Source: Olsenella sp. An285
GTDB lineage: Bacteria; Actinomycetota; Coriobacteriia; Coriobacteriales; Atopobiaceae
Assembly: GCF_002159625.1 (NCBI RefSeq)
Contig: NZ_NFIZ01000007.1
Coordinates: 1 to 64,000, forward strand
Length of the DNA: 64,000 bases
Reading direction: 5' to 3'
Shown here: piece by piece, positions 19,945-29,711 of the stretch
Layout of the letters: each line of letters begins with the position of its first letter
Position numbering within the stretch: the stretch's first letter is position 1
Notes under the pieces: model-generated
What the model saw: the letters and a program-made list of their open reading frames with translations, nothing else
Database searches by the model: none
Told to the model about the DNA's origin: nothing
Translations under genes and position numbers: made by a program

Positions 19945-20043
19945 GATCTTCACAACGCAGCGCCCCGGGATCGTGCCCCGGACCCGATAACCGCAACGGG
20001 GAAGCCAGCCCCCCGACAACAAGGCCGCTCGCCGGCAAGCCCC

Positions 20044-20865
20044 CTACCGGAAGAGCTGCCAGAAGGCCACGGCGGAGCTGGCCGCAACGTTGAGAGAGTC
20101 GACGCCGTGGGCCATGGGGATGATGACGCTGCGGTCGCAGGCATCAAGGGCTCGCCGCGAGAGCCCGTAGCCCTCGCTGCCAAAGAGCAGCGCGCGGCGG
20201 CCGGAGCCCTCCTTGAGGGAGGGGTCGTCAAGCGGAACCGCATCCGGCTCGAGGGCGAGCGCGAGGACCGAGAACCCCCGCTCGCGAAGGGCGCCGATGG
20301 TCGCCTCGGGCCAGTCGTCCTTCTTGGCACGCGCCCAGGGGACGCTGAAGACGGTGCCCATGGAGGTGCGCACCGCGCGACGCACATAGGGGTCGGCGCA
20401 GCGGGGCGAGAGGATGACGCCGTCTGCCCCCAGAGCCGCCGCGCTCCGGAAGAGCGCGCCCACGTTGGTCACGTCCACGAGGTCCTCGATCACCGCGACG
20501 TAGCGCGCCCCCTCGAGCACCTCCTCCACCGACCGCGGTCTCGGGCGACGCATGGCGCAGAGGAGGCCGCGCGTGACGCGGTAGCCGGTGAGGCGCTCCA
20601 TCTGGTCGTGAGGGAGCACGAAGGCGGGGACGTCGTCTCCCGTGCGCCCGAGGAGGTCCCGGACGGACTCGAGGTGGCGCTCGTCAACGAGGAAGGAGAG
20701 CGGTTCCACGCGAGCGTCGAGCGCAGCCTCAACCACAAGTCGAGTCTCCGCCACCAGCATGGCGCGCTCCTCCTCGACGAGGCTTCTGAGCTGGTGCTCG
20801 GTCAGCCGCGCATAGGCGTCGAGCCGAGGGTCCCCCAGATCATCGAGACGAACGGGCACGGCCAT
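20044..20865 (-). CDS. SpoU-family (TrmH/RlmB-like) RNA 2'-O-methyltransferase
   Basis: Uses S-adenosylmethionine to methylate a ribose 2'-OH in tRNA or rRNA. 273 residues: an N-terminal substrate-binding region and a C-terminal SPOUT knot with the three motifs NVGALFRSAAALGADGVIL, LLFGSEGYGLS and IPMAHGVDSLNVAASSAVA. The exact target cannot be told from sequence. ATG preceded by AAGGAGGAAAC. It is divergent from the L,D-transpeptidase gene; the 111-bp gap between them has TACGAT (20921-20926) as the only -10-like candidate for the plus-strand gene. Confidence 0.9.
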   Translation of the reverse strand: MAVPVRLDDLGDPRLDAYARLTEHQLRSLVEEERAMLVAETRLVVEAALDARVEPLSFLVDERHLESVRDLLGRTGDDVPAFVLPHDQMERLTGYRVTRGLLCAMRRPRPRSVEEVLEGARYVAVIEDLVDVTNVGALFRSAAALGADGVILSPRCADPYVRRAVRTSMGTVFSVPWARAKKDDWPEATIGALRERGFSVLALALEPDAVPLDDPSLKEGSGRRALLFGSEGYGLSRRALDACDRSVIIPMAHGVDSLNVAASSAVAFWQLFR

Positions 20866-20976
20866 GTTTCCTCCTTCGATGCAGAGTGCAAATGATGGCC
20901 CCGCGCGGGCAATCCTAGGTTACGATAGCTCACGCACACCCACGCGGTGTCGGATTCGATTCTCAAAGAGGTAATC

Positions 20977-22872
20977 ATGCCCAAACATATGAAGAAGGAC
21001 CCCTCCGTGGAACTTCCGCAGGAGACCCCGGCTGCGGCCGCTGCGGCGACCCCGAAGGAGGACGTCGCCCCGGCGGTCGACGAGGCCGAGAAGGACGCGG
21101 AGAAGGACGGCGCGCCCGAGGAGGCGTCGGCCGCCGAGCCGGCGGCCGCCGAGGACACCGCCGTCGAGCCTCCCGTCACGCCCGCGACACGCGAGCTCGC
21201 CTCCGTCCCCGAGATCTCGGACCTCTCCGGGCTTCCCGACGCGCCCCAGGCGATCAAGACGCTCAGCGCCGCGAGGACCGCGTTTCTCCCCAGCCCCGAG
21301 GACGGCGACCCCATCCTCAACATCGGGGAGAACTCGGACTCCGCCCTCGACGACGCCCAGGACCTCACGACTCCCCACGTGGCCGTGACCGAGGTCATCA
21401 CCTCCCCCGAGCCCGCCGCGGCAGACGACTCCCCCGTCGGCGGCCCCGACGACGAGAGTCCCCGGCCCCGCCGCAGCCGCAAGCTGCTGTGGCTCATCCC
21501 CGCCGGCGTGCTCGTGCTCGCGGGGGCCGGCTACGTCGCCGGCGCGGACTACTTTGACGGCAAGTTCCTCCCGGGGACCACGCTCAACGGCGAGGACGTC
21601 TCGATGCAGACCTATGAGGACGTGGCGGCGCGCAAGAGCTCGTCTCTCGACGGCTACACCCTCCACGCCTCCGGCAACGGCCTCGACCTCACGGTGAGTG
21701 CCGCGGACCTTGGCCTCACCTGCGACGGAAACGCCTACGTCGAGGAGGCCACCGAGGGCCTGAGCGCCTGGAACTGGCCGCTCGACCTCATGAGCCCCAA
21801 GGACCTCACCGCCGAGGAGAGCTCCTCCTTCGACGAGGCCAAGCTCGCCGCCATCGTAACGCCGGCGGTCGAGGCGGTGACGCAGGACACCTCCGAGCTG
21901 GAGAACCACGGCATCCTCTACAGCGCCGAGCAGGGTGCCTTCGTGCTGGACGAGCGCGCCACCGCAAAGCACCTCAACGCTGACGCCGTGATCGAGGTCA
22001 TGAAGCAGGCGGTGCTCGCCGGGGAGACCGAGGTGACCATCGGCGACGACTGCCTCGAGGACGCCACCTCGCTCACGGAGACCCTCAACGCCGCCAACGC
22101 GCTCCTGGGCGCCGCCGGCACCACGCTCTCCCTCAACGGGACCCAGGTGCTCGACATCCCCGCAGACCTCATCGCCAGCTGGGTCCGCTTTGGGGACGAC
22201 CTCTCCGTCACACTGGACGAGACGGCCGTGAGCGAGTGGGTCACCGCCAACGTTGGCGCGCTCGACACCGCCGGCAAGGAGCGCTCCTACACGCGCCCCG
22301 ACGGCAAGCAGATCACGGTCTCTGGCGGCACGTGGGGCATCATCACCAACGAGGCCGAGACCACCACGGTCCTTCTCGACGCGATCAGGGGCGGGTCCGC
22401 TCAGGCGCTCGAGATTCCGCTGCGCCAGAGCTCGGGCGTCGTGGCAGACGCCAACGGCCGCGACTGGGGCAACCGCTACATCGACATCGACATCTCCGAG
22501 CAGCACGTGCGCATGTACGACGACTCCGGCGCGCTCATCTGGGAGTCCGACTGCGTGACGGGCGACCCCACCCAGGGCTACGACACCCCCACCGGCGTCA
22601 ACCCCATCAACGCCAACAAGGGCATGAACCAGACGCTCAAGGGCCTGGACTACAACGGAGACGGCGAGCCCGACTACGAGAGCTACGTCACCTACTGGAT
22701 CCCCTTCGTGGGCAACCTCGTGGCCCTGCACGACGCCGACTGGCGCTACTACTTTGGCGGCACCATCTACCAGGGCAACGGCAGCCACGGCTGCGTCAAC
22801 CTGCCCGCTGGCAAGGCCGCCGAGCTCTACGAGCTCACCCGCGTGGGAGACTGCGTGGTGGTGCACTACTAG
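20977..22872 (+). CDS. membrane-anchored L,D-transpeptidase with peptidoglycan-binding module
   Basis: Cross-links peptidoglycan through 3-3 bonds or attaches proteins to it, outside the membrane. 631 residues: a cytoplasmic N-terminal part rich in Ala/Glu/Pro (about 1-165), one membrane helix near 170-190 (LLWLIPAGVLVLAGAGYVAG), a VanW-associated PG_binding_4-type region, and a C-terminal YkuD domain ending with LHDADWRYYFGG...SHGCVNLP, whose catalytic Cys is about residue 606. It is type II (N-in). Start at 20977 is chosen because AAAGAGG lies 5 nt upstream; the ATG at 20947 lacks one. Monocistronic with a strong terminator. Confidence 0.92.
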   Translation: MPKHMKKDPSVELPQETPAAAAAATPKEDVAPAVDEAEKDAEKDGAPEEASAAEPAAAEDTAVEPPVTPATRELASVPEISDLSGLPDAPQAIKTLSAARTAFLPSPEDGDPILNIGENSDSALDDAQDLTTPHVAVTEVITSPEPAAADDSPVGGPDDESPRPRRSRKLLWLIPAGVLVLAGAGYVAGADYFDGKFLPGTTLNGEDVSMQTYEDVAARKSSSLDGYTLHASGNGLDLTVSAADLGLTCDGNAYVEEATEGLSAWNWPLDLMSPKDLTAEESSSFDEAKLAAIVTPAVEAVTQDTSELENHGILYSAEQGAFVLDERATAKHLNADAVIEVMKQAVLAGETEVTIGDDCLEDATSLTETLNAANALLGAAGTTLSLNGTQVLDIPADLIASWVRFGDDLSVTLDETAVSEWVTANVGALDTAGKERSYTRPDGKQITVSGGTWGIITNEAETTTVLLDAIRGGSAQALEIPLRQSSGVVADANGRDWGNRYIDIDISEQHVRMYDDSGALIWESDCVTGDPTQGYDTPTGVNPINANKGMNQTLKGLDYNGDGEPDYESYVTYWIPFVGNLVALHDADWRYYFGGTIYQGNGSHGCVNLPAGKAAELYELTRVGDCVVVHY

Positions 22873-22893
22873 GGCGAGAAGAACCGCGCGCTC

Positions 22894-22927
22894 GGAGGCC
22901 CCGCCGGCATACGCAGGCGGGGCCTCC
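22894..22927 (+). terminator. terminator of the L,D-transpeptidase gene
   Basis: 12-bp stem GGAGGCCCCGCC / GGCGGGGCCTCC with a 10-nt loop, followed by TCTCTT; 21 nt after the stop. Confidence 0.85.
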
Positions 22928-23004
22928 TCTCTTGGGCACGTGCGGACGATCCTGCGTCCCGTTTCGTCCGGGCGGGCCCCAGACGAGTGCCGGCCCGACA
23001 GAGT

Positions 23005-23054
23005 TTGGGCGCGGCCGGACGGTTTCACGTGAAGAAACGTCCGGCCGCGCCCAA
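23005..23054 (-). terminator. long perfect hairpin downstream of ffh
   Basis: 17-bp perfect arms (TTGGGCGCGGCCGGACG at 23005-23021 and complement at 23038-23054), with a further TTTC/GAAA pairing inside. It lies 46 nt past the ffh stop between convergent units and has no U-tract. Confidence 0.75.
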
Positions 23055-23100
23055 GACTGAGAACGAAGAAGCGAGAAGGGCGGTCGAGAAGAACGCTCCC

Positions 23101-24507
23101 CTAGAACGGCAGCTTCCCGCCGGGGCCACCCATGCCTCCCATGTTGCCCATCTCGCGCATCATCTGCTGCATGGCACGGCGGCCCTTCTTGCCGGCGCCT
23201 GCCTGCGCGGCCATGGCCTTCATCTTGCTCATCATCTTGTTCATCTCGGACCACTGCTTGATGAGCTGGTTGACCTCCTGGACGCTGCGGCCGGAGCCCG
23301 CGGCGATGCGCTTGCGGCGCTGCCCGTTGATGATCTTGGGCCTCGCGCGCTCCTCACGCGTCATGGAGTGGATGATGGCCTCGATGCGGGTCATCTGGGA
23401 GTCGTCGACTGCCTGCGGAGCCTGGGCGAGCGCGCGGTCCATGCCCGGGATCATGCCCACGATCTTGGCGAGGCCGCCCATCTTGCGAATCTGCTGCATC
23501 TGCTTGAGCAGGTCGTCCATCGTGAAGCCCTCGCGCAGCATGCGCTCGGCGTCCTCGAGCTGCTGCTCGTCTGCCATCTTCTGGGCCTGCTCGATGATGC
23601 CCACCACGTCGCCCATGCCCAGGATGCGCTTGGCCATCCGGTCGGGGTGGAAGACCTCCAGCGAGTCGGGCTTCTCGCCCATGGAGACGAACTTGATGGG
23701 CTTGCCGGTGACCTCGCGCACGGAGAGCGCGCCGCCGCCGCGCGCGTCGCCGTCGAGCTTGGACATGATCACGCCGTCGAAGTCCACGCGGTTGGCGAAC
23801 TCCGTGACCACGTTCACGATGTCCTGGCCCGTCATGGCGTCCACGACCATGAGGATCTGGTCCGGGCGCACGGCCTGCTTGATGGCCACGGCCTCCTGCA
23901 TCATCTCCTCGTCGATCTGCAGGCGGCCGGCGGTGTCCACGATCACGATGTCGTTGAGGTGGTCAACGGCCTCGCGGATGGCGCCCTCGGCCACGGCCAC
24001 GGCGTCTTTGCCGTCCCCGCGGAAGACCGAGACGCCGATCTCGCCGCCGAGGGTGGCGAGCTGGTCGGCGGCCGCCGGGCGGTGCGTGTCGCACGCGGCG
24101 AGCAGCGGGCTGTGGCCCTGGCTCTTGAGGAGGTAGGCGAGCTTGGCCGCCGCGGTGGTCTTGCCCGAGCCCTGCAGGCCCACGAGCATGATCACGTTGG
24201 GCGTGCGGTTCTGGGCGAGCGTGAGCTTGGAGTCGGTGGAGCCCAGCAGCACGGTGAGCTCGTCGAGTACGATGCGCACGACGTTCTGCGCGGGCGTGAG
24301 CGAGTCCAGGACGTCCGACTCGAGGCACTTCTCCTTGCAGCGACCGACGAAGCTCTTGACCACGCGATAGTTGACGTCAGCCTCGAGAAGGGCCATGCGG
24401 ATCTCGCGCATGGCGACGTTGATGTCGTCCTCGGTGAGGCGGCCCTTGCCGCGCAGCTTGTCGAAGGTGTCCTGGAGGCGGTCGGAGAGCGAGCTGAATA
24501 CTGCCAT
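23101..24507 (-). CDS. ffh: signal recognition particle protein Ffh
   Basis: GTPase that binds signal peptides on ribosomes and delivers them to FtsY. 468 residues: N domain (1-~85), G domain with GLQGSGKTT, DTHRPAAADQL, DTAGR and SKLDGDARGG, and a Met-rich M domain (about 300-440) for 4.5S RNA and signal-peptide binding, ending in a Gly/Met-rich tail MGNMGGMGGPGGKLPF. It follows ftsY by 2 nt, so SRP protein and receptor are made from the same message, with smc upstream. Confidence 0.97.
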   Translation of the reverse strand: MAVFSSLSDRLQDTFDKLRGKGRLTEDDINVAMREIRMALLEADVNYRVVKSFVGRCKEKCLESDVLDSLTPAQNVVRIVLDELTVLLGSTDSKLTLAQNRTPNVIMLVGLQGSGKTTAAAKLAYLLKSQGHSPLLAACDTHRPAAADQLATLGGEIGVSVFRGDGKDAVAVAEGAIREAVDHLNDIVIVDTAGRLQIDEEMMQEAVAIKQAVRPDQILMVVDAMTGQDIVNVVTEFANRVDFDGVIMSKLDGDARGGGALSVREVTGKPIKFVSMGEKPDSLEVFHPDRMAKRILGMGDVVGIIEQAQKMADEQQLEDAERMLREGFTMDDLLKQMQQIRKMGGLAKIVGMIPGMDRALAQAPQAVDDSQMTRIEAIIHSMTREERARPKIINGQRRKRIAAGSGRSVQEVNQLIKQWSEMNKMMSKMKAMAAQAGAGKKGRRAMQQMMREMGNMGGMGGPGGKLPF

Positions 24508-24509
24508 GG

Positions 24510-25412
24510 TTACATCCCTTCGCCCACGAGCGCGCGGCAGAAGTCGAGCGCGTCAAAGGTCTGGAGGTCGTCGAGGGTCTCGCCAACGCCGATGCGGTAG
24601 ATGGGGAGGCCCAGCTGGCTGGATATGGCAAGGGCGATGCCGCCCTTGGCGGTGCCGTCGAGCTTGGTGACGATGAGGCCGTCGAGCTCGAGGGCGTCGT
24701 TGAACTCCTTGGCCTGGTTGAGGCCGTTCTGGCCGGTGGTGGCGTCAATCACCAGGACCACGCTGACGGGCATGCCCTGGCAGCGCTTGCGGGTGACGTT
24801 GACCACCTTGGCGAGCTCGCGCATGAGGTCGGAGGAGGTGTGCAGGCGCCCCGCGGTGTCAATGAGCACGAGGTCGGAGCCGCGGCGCTCGGCCTCCTCA
24901 ACAACGTCGTAGCACACGCTCGCCGGGTCCGCACCGCGCTCGCGCGTGACCACCTCGACGCCGGCGCGCTGCCCCCAGACCTCGAGCTGCTCGATGGCGG
25001 CGGCACGGAAGGTGTCCGCCCCGCCGATGAGGCAGGAGAGCCCGGCCTCGCGGGCGCGGCCGGCGAGCTTGCCCACCGTGGTGGTCTTGCCGGCGCCGTT
25101 GATGCCCACGAAGAGCACGCAGGAGGGCACGTCCTCGAAGGGGTCGCGCCCGGCATCGGGGAACTCGGCCGCCAGGCGGCGAGCGAGCGCGTCGCGCAGC
25201 TGCTCGGCGCGGGTGAGGTTCTCGCGCGCGGCCTGCTCGCGCAGGTCGTCCGTCACGCGCATGGCAACCTCGGCGCCCATGTCGCCCATGACGAGGGTGT
25301 CCTCGAGGTCCTCCCAGAAGTCCTCGTCGACCTCGCCGCCCATGTAGAAGATCTCGTTGATGGCCTCGCGTGAGCGCTGGAGGCCCTTCTTCAGGTTGTC
25401 GAGAAAGCCCAT
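24510..25412 (-). CDS. ftsY: signal recognition particle receptor FtsY
   Basis: Membrane-associated receptor GTPase for SRP. 300 residues, a short form that lacks the long acidic A domain of E. coli FtsY. N domain begins MGFLDNLKKGLQRSREAINE; G domain shows GINGAGKTTTVGKLA, GGADTFRAAAIEQL, DTAGRLHTSSDLM and TKLDGTAKGG. The ATG directly abuts the smc stop codon (TAGATG), implying translational coupling. Confidence 0.96.
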   Translation of the reverse strand: MGFLDNLKKGLQRSREAINEIFYMGGEVDEDFWEDLEDTLVMGDMGAEVAMRVTDDLREQAARENLTRAEQLRDALARRLAAEFPDAGRDPFEDVPSCVLFVGINGAGKTTTVGKLAGRAREAGLSCLIGGADTFRAAAIEQLEVWGQRAGVEVVTRERGADPASVCYDVVEEAERRGSDLVLIDTAGRLHTSSDLMRELAKVVNVTRKRCQGMPVSVVLVIDATTGQNGLNQAKEFNDALELDGLIVTKLDGTAKGGIALAISSQLGLPIYRIGVGETLDDLQTFDALDFCRALVGEGM

Positions 25413-28400
25413 CTAGGCATCAACCACCTTTCCTGTCGTGCGGTCGAGTCGCTGCGAGACCACGCGGCTCACGCCGTCGGCCTGCATGGACACGCCGTAG
25501 AGAACGTCTGCCTGCTCCATCGTCCTTCTCTGGTGGGAGATGACGATGAGCTGCGTCGACTCCTTGAGCTGCTCGATGGCGTCGAGCAGCTTTGAGAGGT
25601 TGGAGTCGTCGAGCGCCGCCTCGACCTCGTCGAAGACGTAGAACGGGACGGTCCTCACCTTGTATACCGCAAAGAGCAGGGCGAGGGCCGTGAGGGACTT
25701 CTCGCCGCCGCTCATGAGCATCATCTTGGAGAGCCGCTTGCCGCGCGGCTGCGCGACGATCTCGATGCCCGTCTCGGAGGGGTTCTCCGGGTCGGTCATC
25801 TCGATGTGCGCCTGGCCGCCGGGGAAGAGCAGCGAGAAGATCTGCGAGAAGTTCTCGTTGACCTGCTCGAAGACCACGAGGAAGCGGTTGCGCATCTTGC
25901 GCTCGATGGCAGCCGTGATCTTCTTCAGGGACTTCGAGGCGCTCTCGAGGTCCTCCACCTGCTCGTTGATGTAGTCCGCCCGCTGCTTGAGGCGCAGGTA
26001 CTCGTCCATGGCGACCTCGTTCACGGGGCCGATGGAGTCGATCTGGCGCCTGAGCTCGGCCACGCGCCGCTCGGCGGCGTCGCGGTCCTCGGGCGAGGGA
26101 ATGGCCAGGGCGTCGTCCAGGATGGCGCCGGTGGCGGTGATGGCGTTGATCGCGGTCTCCACCTGGACCTCGAGCTTCCCGAGGTCAACCTTGACGTCGG
26201 CCGCGGTCGCCCGGGCGCGCTCGAGCTCGGAGGCTGCCTCGGCAACGGCTGCCTTGGCGTCGCCGATGGTGCGCTTGAGGGAGTCCGAGTCCGCCTCTGC
26301 GAGCGAGGCACGGTCCTTGAGGCGCGCGGCCCACTCGACGGCGCGGGCGCGCAGGGCCTCGTAGCGCTCGTGCAGCGGGTCGACGCGAAGGCGCACCACC
26401 TCGAGGGCGCGCGACCCGCCCTCGGTGGCGGAGATGCGCCCCGAGAGGTCGGAGACGCGCCTGGCGAGCTCGCGCTCGCGCGTGGCGAGGCTGCCCCTGC
26501 GCTCCGTTGCCATGGCGAGCTCCAGGCGGGCGTCAGAGAGGGCGCGGCTCGCCCTCCCCTGCTCGCGGATGGCCTCCTCGTGCTCCTCGGAGCGCTCGGA
26601 GAGGGAGGCGGCGAGCTCGTCGGCGCGCTCGCGTGCGGCGCGGGCGGCGGCGCGGTGCCCCTCGATCCTCTCGCGCGCCTCGACGGCGCGCTGGCGAGAG
26701 GCCTCGCGGCGCTTGGTCACCTGGGCGCGCTCGGAGGCGGCGGACGAGAGCTGGGCCTCGAGCCTGCCGCGTTCGGAGGTGGCAGAGGAGAGCTCGGCGG
26801 TGAGACGCGCGACCTCGCCCTTTGCGGACGCGCTCCCGTCGCGGGCCTCGGCGAGCGCGATCTCGGCGTCGGAGGCCTCGGCGGAGGCCGTCTCGAGCGC
26901 CTCCGCGAGGGCGGGCACGCGGGCGGCGAGCTCGCGGATCCGCCTCTTGCGCTCGAGGGCGCCGGCCTCGCTCGAGGGCGCGCTTCCAACGCGCACGCGC
27001 CCGTCCGGCAGCGCCACGACGCCCTCCGGCGAGACGTACGTGGGCCCGGGGAAGCTCCGCTGCGCGGCGACGGCCTCCGCGGCGCTCCCAACGAGGCGCA
27101 CGCTACCGAGAAGCGCCTCGAGGAGGGAGCGCGACCCGTCCTCCACGCGCAGGCGCTCGACCAGCGGGACGCCCGGGGCGCCCTCGGCAGCGGTGGCGCG
27201 GACGGCGGCACGCGACAGGATGGTGGCCCTGCCCTCGGCCTCGCCCATGCCCGCGGCGCGCTCCGCGAGCGCCGACGCGGAGTCGGCGTCCGCGACCACG
27301 AGGGCGGCGAGGTCGTCCCCCAGAAGGCGCTCGACGAGCGACTCCACGTCCTTCTCGGCGTCTATGAGGTCCGCCAGGCGGCACTGCACCTCATCCCCGG
27401 CGGCGTCCGCGAGGGCGGCCACGAGCGGGCTCGACTTCTCGACGTCTGCGTCCACCGAGCGCAGAGCGGAGAGCGTGGCCTCGGCGGAGGAGAGCTCGGA
27501 GCGGGCGTCACGCTCCGCCGCGCGCGCACGCTCGAGCTCGGCGGAGGCCGACGCTATGCGCCCCTCGAGCTCGGCCGCGCGCGACCGGGCCCCGGCAAGC
27601 TCGGACTCGAGCCTCTCGGCGGCACGCTCGCGCTCGGCGAGGGCCTCCTCGGCGGTGCGCACGCCCTCGTCGAGCTGCTCGAGGCGCGAGACGAACATCT
27701 GGTCCTCCACCTCGGCGCTCGAGATCTGCTCCTCGAGCTTGGCGTAGGCGAGCGTCTCGCGGTCGGCCTCGGAGCGCGCCGCGCGCTCCTCGGAGGTTAT
27801 CCGGCTCATCTCTGCGTCGAGCTGGCGCCGGCGCTCCACGGCGGCGTGGGAGGCCGCAGAGAGCTCGGAGACGCTCGCCCTGAGGTCCTCCTCGCGGACC
27901 CGCAGGTCGGAGAGGTCAGACTCCACGCGCTCGTGCTCTGCCACGGCGTCGGCGCGCTGCTTTTTCATGGTGGAGAGCTGCATGCGCATGTCCGAGAGGC
28001 GCGCCACCATGTTCTTGCCCTTCTCCTCGAGAAGGCGCATGTCGGCGTCCATCCTGCCCAGGACGTCCTGCATGCGGCGGCGCTGCTCGCCGAGGTCGCC
28101 GACGAAGAGGCCCTTCTGCTCGAGGAGCAGCTGGAGCTTCTCGAGCTCCGCGGACTTCTCGTCGTGGCGGTACTGCGCGAGCTCGATCGCGGCGTCCGCC
28201 TCGCGCCCCCGCGCGGAGAGGCGCTCGTAGGCGCCCTGCAGCTGGCGCAGGTCGTCCACCGCGAGCTGGATGGTGAGCCCCTTGAGCTCGTCGGTGAGCT
28301 CGTGGCTGCGCTTGGCCTTGTCCACCTGGCGCTCGAGCGGGCGGAGCTGGCGCGCGATCTCGCGCGAGAGGAGCTTGGCGCGCGTGAGGTTCTCGTCCAT

Positions 28401-28949
28401 GGAGGCGAGCTTCCTCTGGCTGCGCTCCTTGCGGCGGCGGTGCTTGGAGATGTCCGCCGCCTCCTCGATGAGGGCCCGGCGCTCCTCGGGGCGGCTCGAG
28501 AGGATGGAGTCGAGCTTGCCCTGGGAGATGATCGAGTGGGTGTCCTTGCCCAGGCCGGAGTCGTGCAGGATGTCCTGGACGTCCATGAGGCGCGACGGCG
28601 CGCCGTTGATGAGGTACTCGGACTCGCCGGAGCGGTACATGCGCCTGGTGATGCCCACCTCGGAGAAGTCAATCGGCAGCGTGTGGTCCGAGTTGTCGAG
28701 CACGAGGGTGACCTCGGCCACGCTCACCGCTCCGCGCGCGGAGGAGCCCGAGAAGATCACGTCCTCCATGGCCTGGCCGCGCAGCTGCTTGGCGCTCTGC
28801 TCGCCCAGGACCCAGAGGATGGAGTCGGAGACGTTGGACTTGCCCGAGCCGTTGGGGCCAACGACGACGGTGAGACCCGGGTCGAAGACCATCTGGGTCT
28901 TGTCCGCGAAGGACTTGAATCCCTTGAGCGTGAGCGACTTCAGATACAC
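25413..28949 (-). CDS. smc: chromosome segregation ATPase SMC
   Basis: Condensin subunit that organises and segregates the chromosome. 1178 residues, full length: N-terminal ATPase half with GPNGSGKSNVSDSI (about 32-45), a long coiled coil, a hinge near 510-650 (AGDEVQCRLADLIDAEKDVESLVERLL), a second coiled coil very rich in Ala/Glu/Arg, and the C-terminal half with signature LMSGGEKSLTALAL and Walker B FYVFDEVEAALDD. Start is a GTG (28947-28949) with only a weak AAAGG. Genes for the ScpA/ScpB partners are not here. Sits in rnc-smc-ftsY-ffh. Confidence 0.97.
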   Translation of the reverse strand: MYLKSLTLKGFKSFADKTQMVFDPGLTVVVGPNGSGKSNVSDSILWVLGEQSAKQLRGQAMEDVIFSGSSARGAVSVAEVTLVLDNSDHTLPIDFSEVGITRRMYRSGESEYLINGAPSRLMDVQDILHDSGLGKDTHSIISQGKLDSILSSRPEERRALIEEAADISKHRRRKERSQRKLASMDENLTRAKLLSREIARQLRPLERQVDKAKRSHELTDELKGLTIQLAVDDLRQLQGAYERLSARGREADAAIELAQYRHDEKSAELEKLQLLLEQKGLFVGDLGEQRRRMQDVLGRMDADMRLLEEKGKNMVARLSDMRMQLSTMKKQRADAVAEHERVESDLSDLRVREEDLRASVSELSAASHAAVERRRQLDAEMSRITSEERAARSEADRETLAYAKLEEQISSAEVEDQMFVSRLEQLDEGVRTAEEALAERERAAERLESELAGARSRAAELEGRIASASAELERARAAERDARSELSSAEATLSALRSVDADVEKSSPLVAALADAAGDEVQCRLADLIDAEKDVESLVERLLGDDLAALVVADADSASALAERAAGMGEAEGRATILSRAAVRATAAEGAPGVPLVERLRVEDGSRSLLEALLGSVRLVGSAAEAVAAQRSFPGPTYVSPEGVVALPDGRVRVGSAPSSEAGALERKRRIRELAARVPALAEALETASAEASDAEIALAEARDGSASAKGEVARLTAELSSATSERGRLEAQLSSAASERAQVTKRREASRQRAVEARERIEGHRAAARAARERADELAASLSERSEEHEEAIREQGRASRALSDARLELAMATERRGSLATRERELARRVSDLSGRISATEGGSRALEVVRLRVDPLHERYEALRARAVEWAARLKDRASLAEADSDSLKRTIGDAKAAVAEAASELERARATAADVKVDLGKLEVQVETAINAITATGAILDDALAIPSPEDRDAAERRVAELRRQIDSIGPVNEVAMDEYLRLKQRADYINEQVEDLESASKSLKKITAAIERKMRNRFLVVFEQVNENFSQIFSLLFPGGQAHIEMTDPENPSETGIEIVAQPRGKRLSKMMLMSGGEKSLTALALLFAVYKVRTVPFYVFDEVEAALDDSNLSKLLDAIEQLKESTQLIVISHQRRTMEQADVLYGVSMQADGVSRVVSQRLDRTTGKVVDA

Positions 28950-28969
28950 GGGGTGGGATGCCTTTCGAG

Positions 28970-29698
28970 CTAGTTGGTGATGCCGGCGCCGGAGAAGTCA
29001 CCCTCCGTCGCGTAGCCAAGCCGCACGAGGGCATCCACGGCGGCGGAGCTCTCCGAGGACTTCTTGGAGGAGCCCGAGCCGCGCCCGATGCGCCGCCCGT
29101 CGACCATCACCACCGAGGTGAAGGTGGGGTCGTGCGCGGGGCCCTCCTCGGCCACGAGCTTGTACTCGGGGCCTCGGTGCCACTCGCGCTGCGTGATCTC
29201 CTGCAGGCGGGACTTGGGGCTGATGGGCTTCTCGGCGAGCGCCGGGGAGACCTCGGGGCCGAGCGTCCTCATGACGAACTCGTGAGCGACGTCGTACCCG
29301 GCGTCCAGATAGAGGGCGCCCACGAGGGCCTCATAGACGTTCTCGAGCGCGGAGTGCATGCCGCGGGCGCCGGTGCCCTTCTCGGACTCGCCCATGAGGA
29401 TGAGCGGGGCGAGGCCCAGGCGCTCGGCCACCGTGGAGAGCATCTTGCCCGAGACGAGGCTGATCTTGGCCTGCGTGAGCGAGCCCTCGTCCATCTCCGG
29501 AAAGCGGAGGAAGAGGTCGCGCGCGACGATGGCTCCCAGGACGGAGTCGCCCAGGAACTCGAGCCGCTCGTAGGAGGCGGCGTGAGACTTCCCCTCGGCG
29601 GCCGAGGGGTGCGTGAGGGCCGATATGACGAGGTCCTCGTTGGAGAAGTGGTGGCCGCAGACCTGCTCGGCCTGGACCACCCGCTGGTGCATCTTCAA
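28970..29698 (-). CDS. rnc: ribonuclease III
   Basis: Cleaves double-stranded RNA, including pre-rRNA. 242 residues: catalytic domain with the signature ERLEFLGDSVLGAIV and ALENVYEALVGALYLDAGY (acidic metal ligands), then a dsRNA-binding domain from about residue 160 (SPKSRLQEITQREWHRGPEY...). It opens with TTG at 29698 (GAGG 8 nt upstream) or ATG two codons later. Lies 13 nt after acpP and before smc. Its presence matters here because this chromosome carries many long perfect hairpins that RNase III could cut. Confidence 0.96.
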   Translation of the reverse strand: MKMHQRVVQAEQVCGHHFSNEDLVISALTHPSAAEGKSHAASYERLEFLGDSVLGAIVARDLFLRFPEMDEGSLTQAKISLVSGKMLSTVAERLGLAPLILMGESEKGTGARGMHSALENVYEALVGALYLDAGYDVAHEFVMRTLGPEVSPALAEKPISPKSRLQEITQREWHRGPEYKLVAEEGPAHDPTFTSVVMVDGRRIGRGSGSSKKSSESSAAVDALVRLGYATEGDFSGAGITN

Positions 29699-29711
29699 GA
29701 GGGGCGCCTCG

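Noticed and set aside
25806-28973. 1055-codon plus-strand ORF opposite smc
   Set aside because: Shadow of the smc coiled-coil codons.
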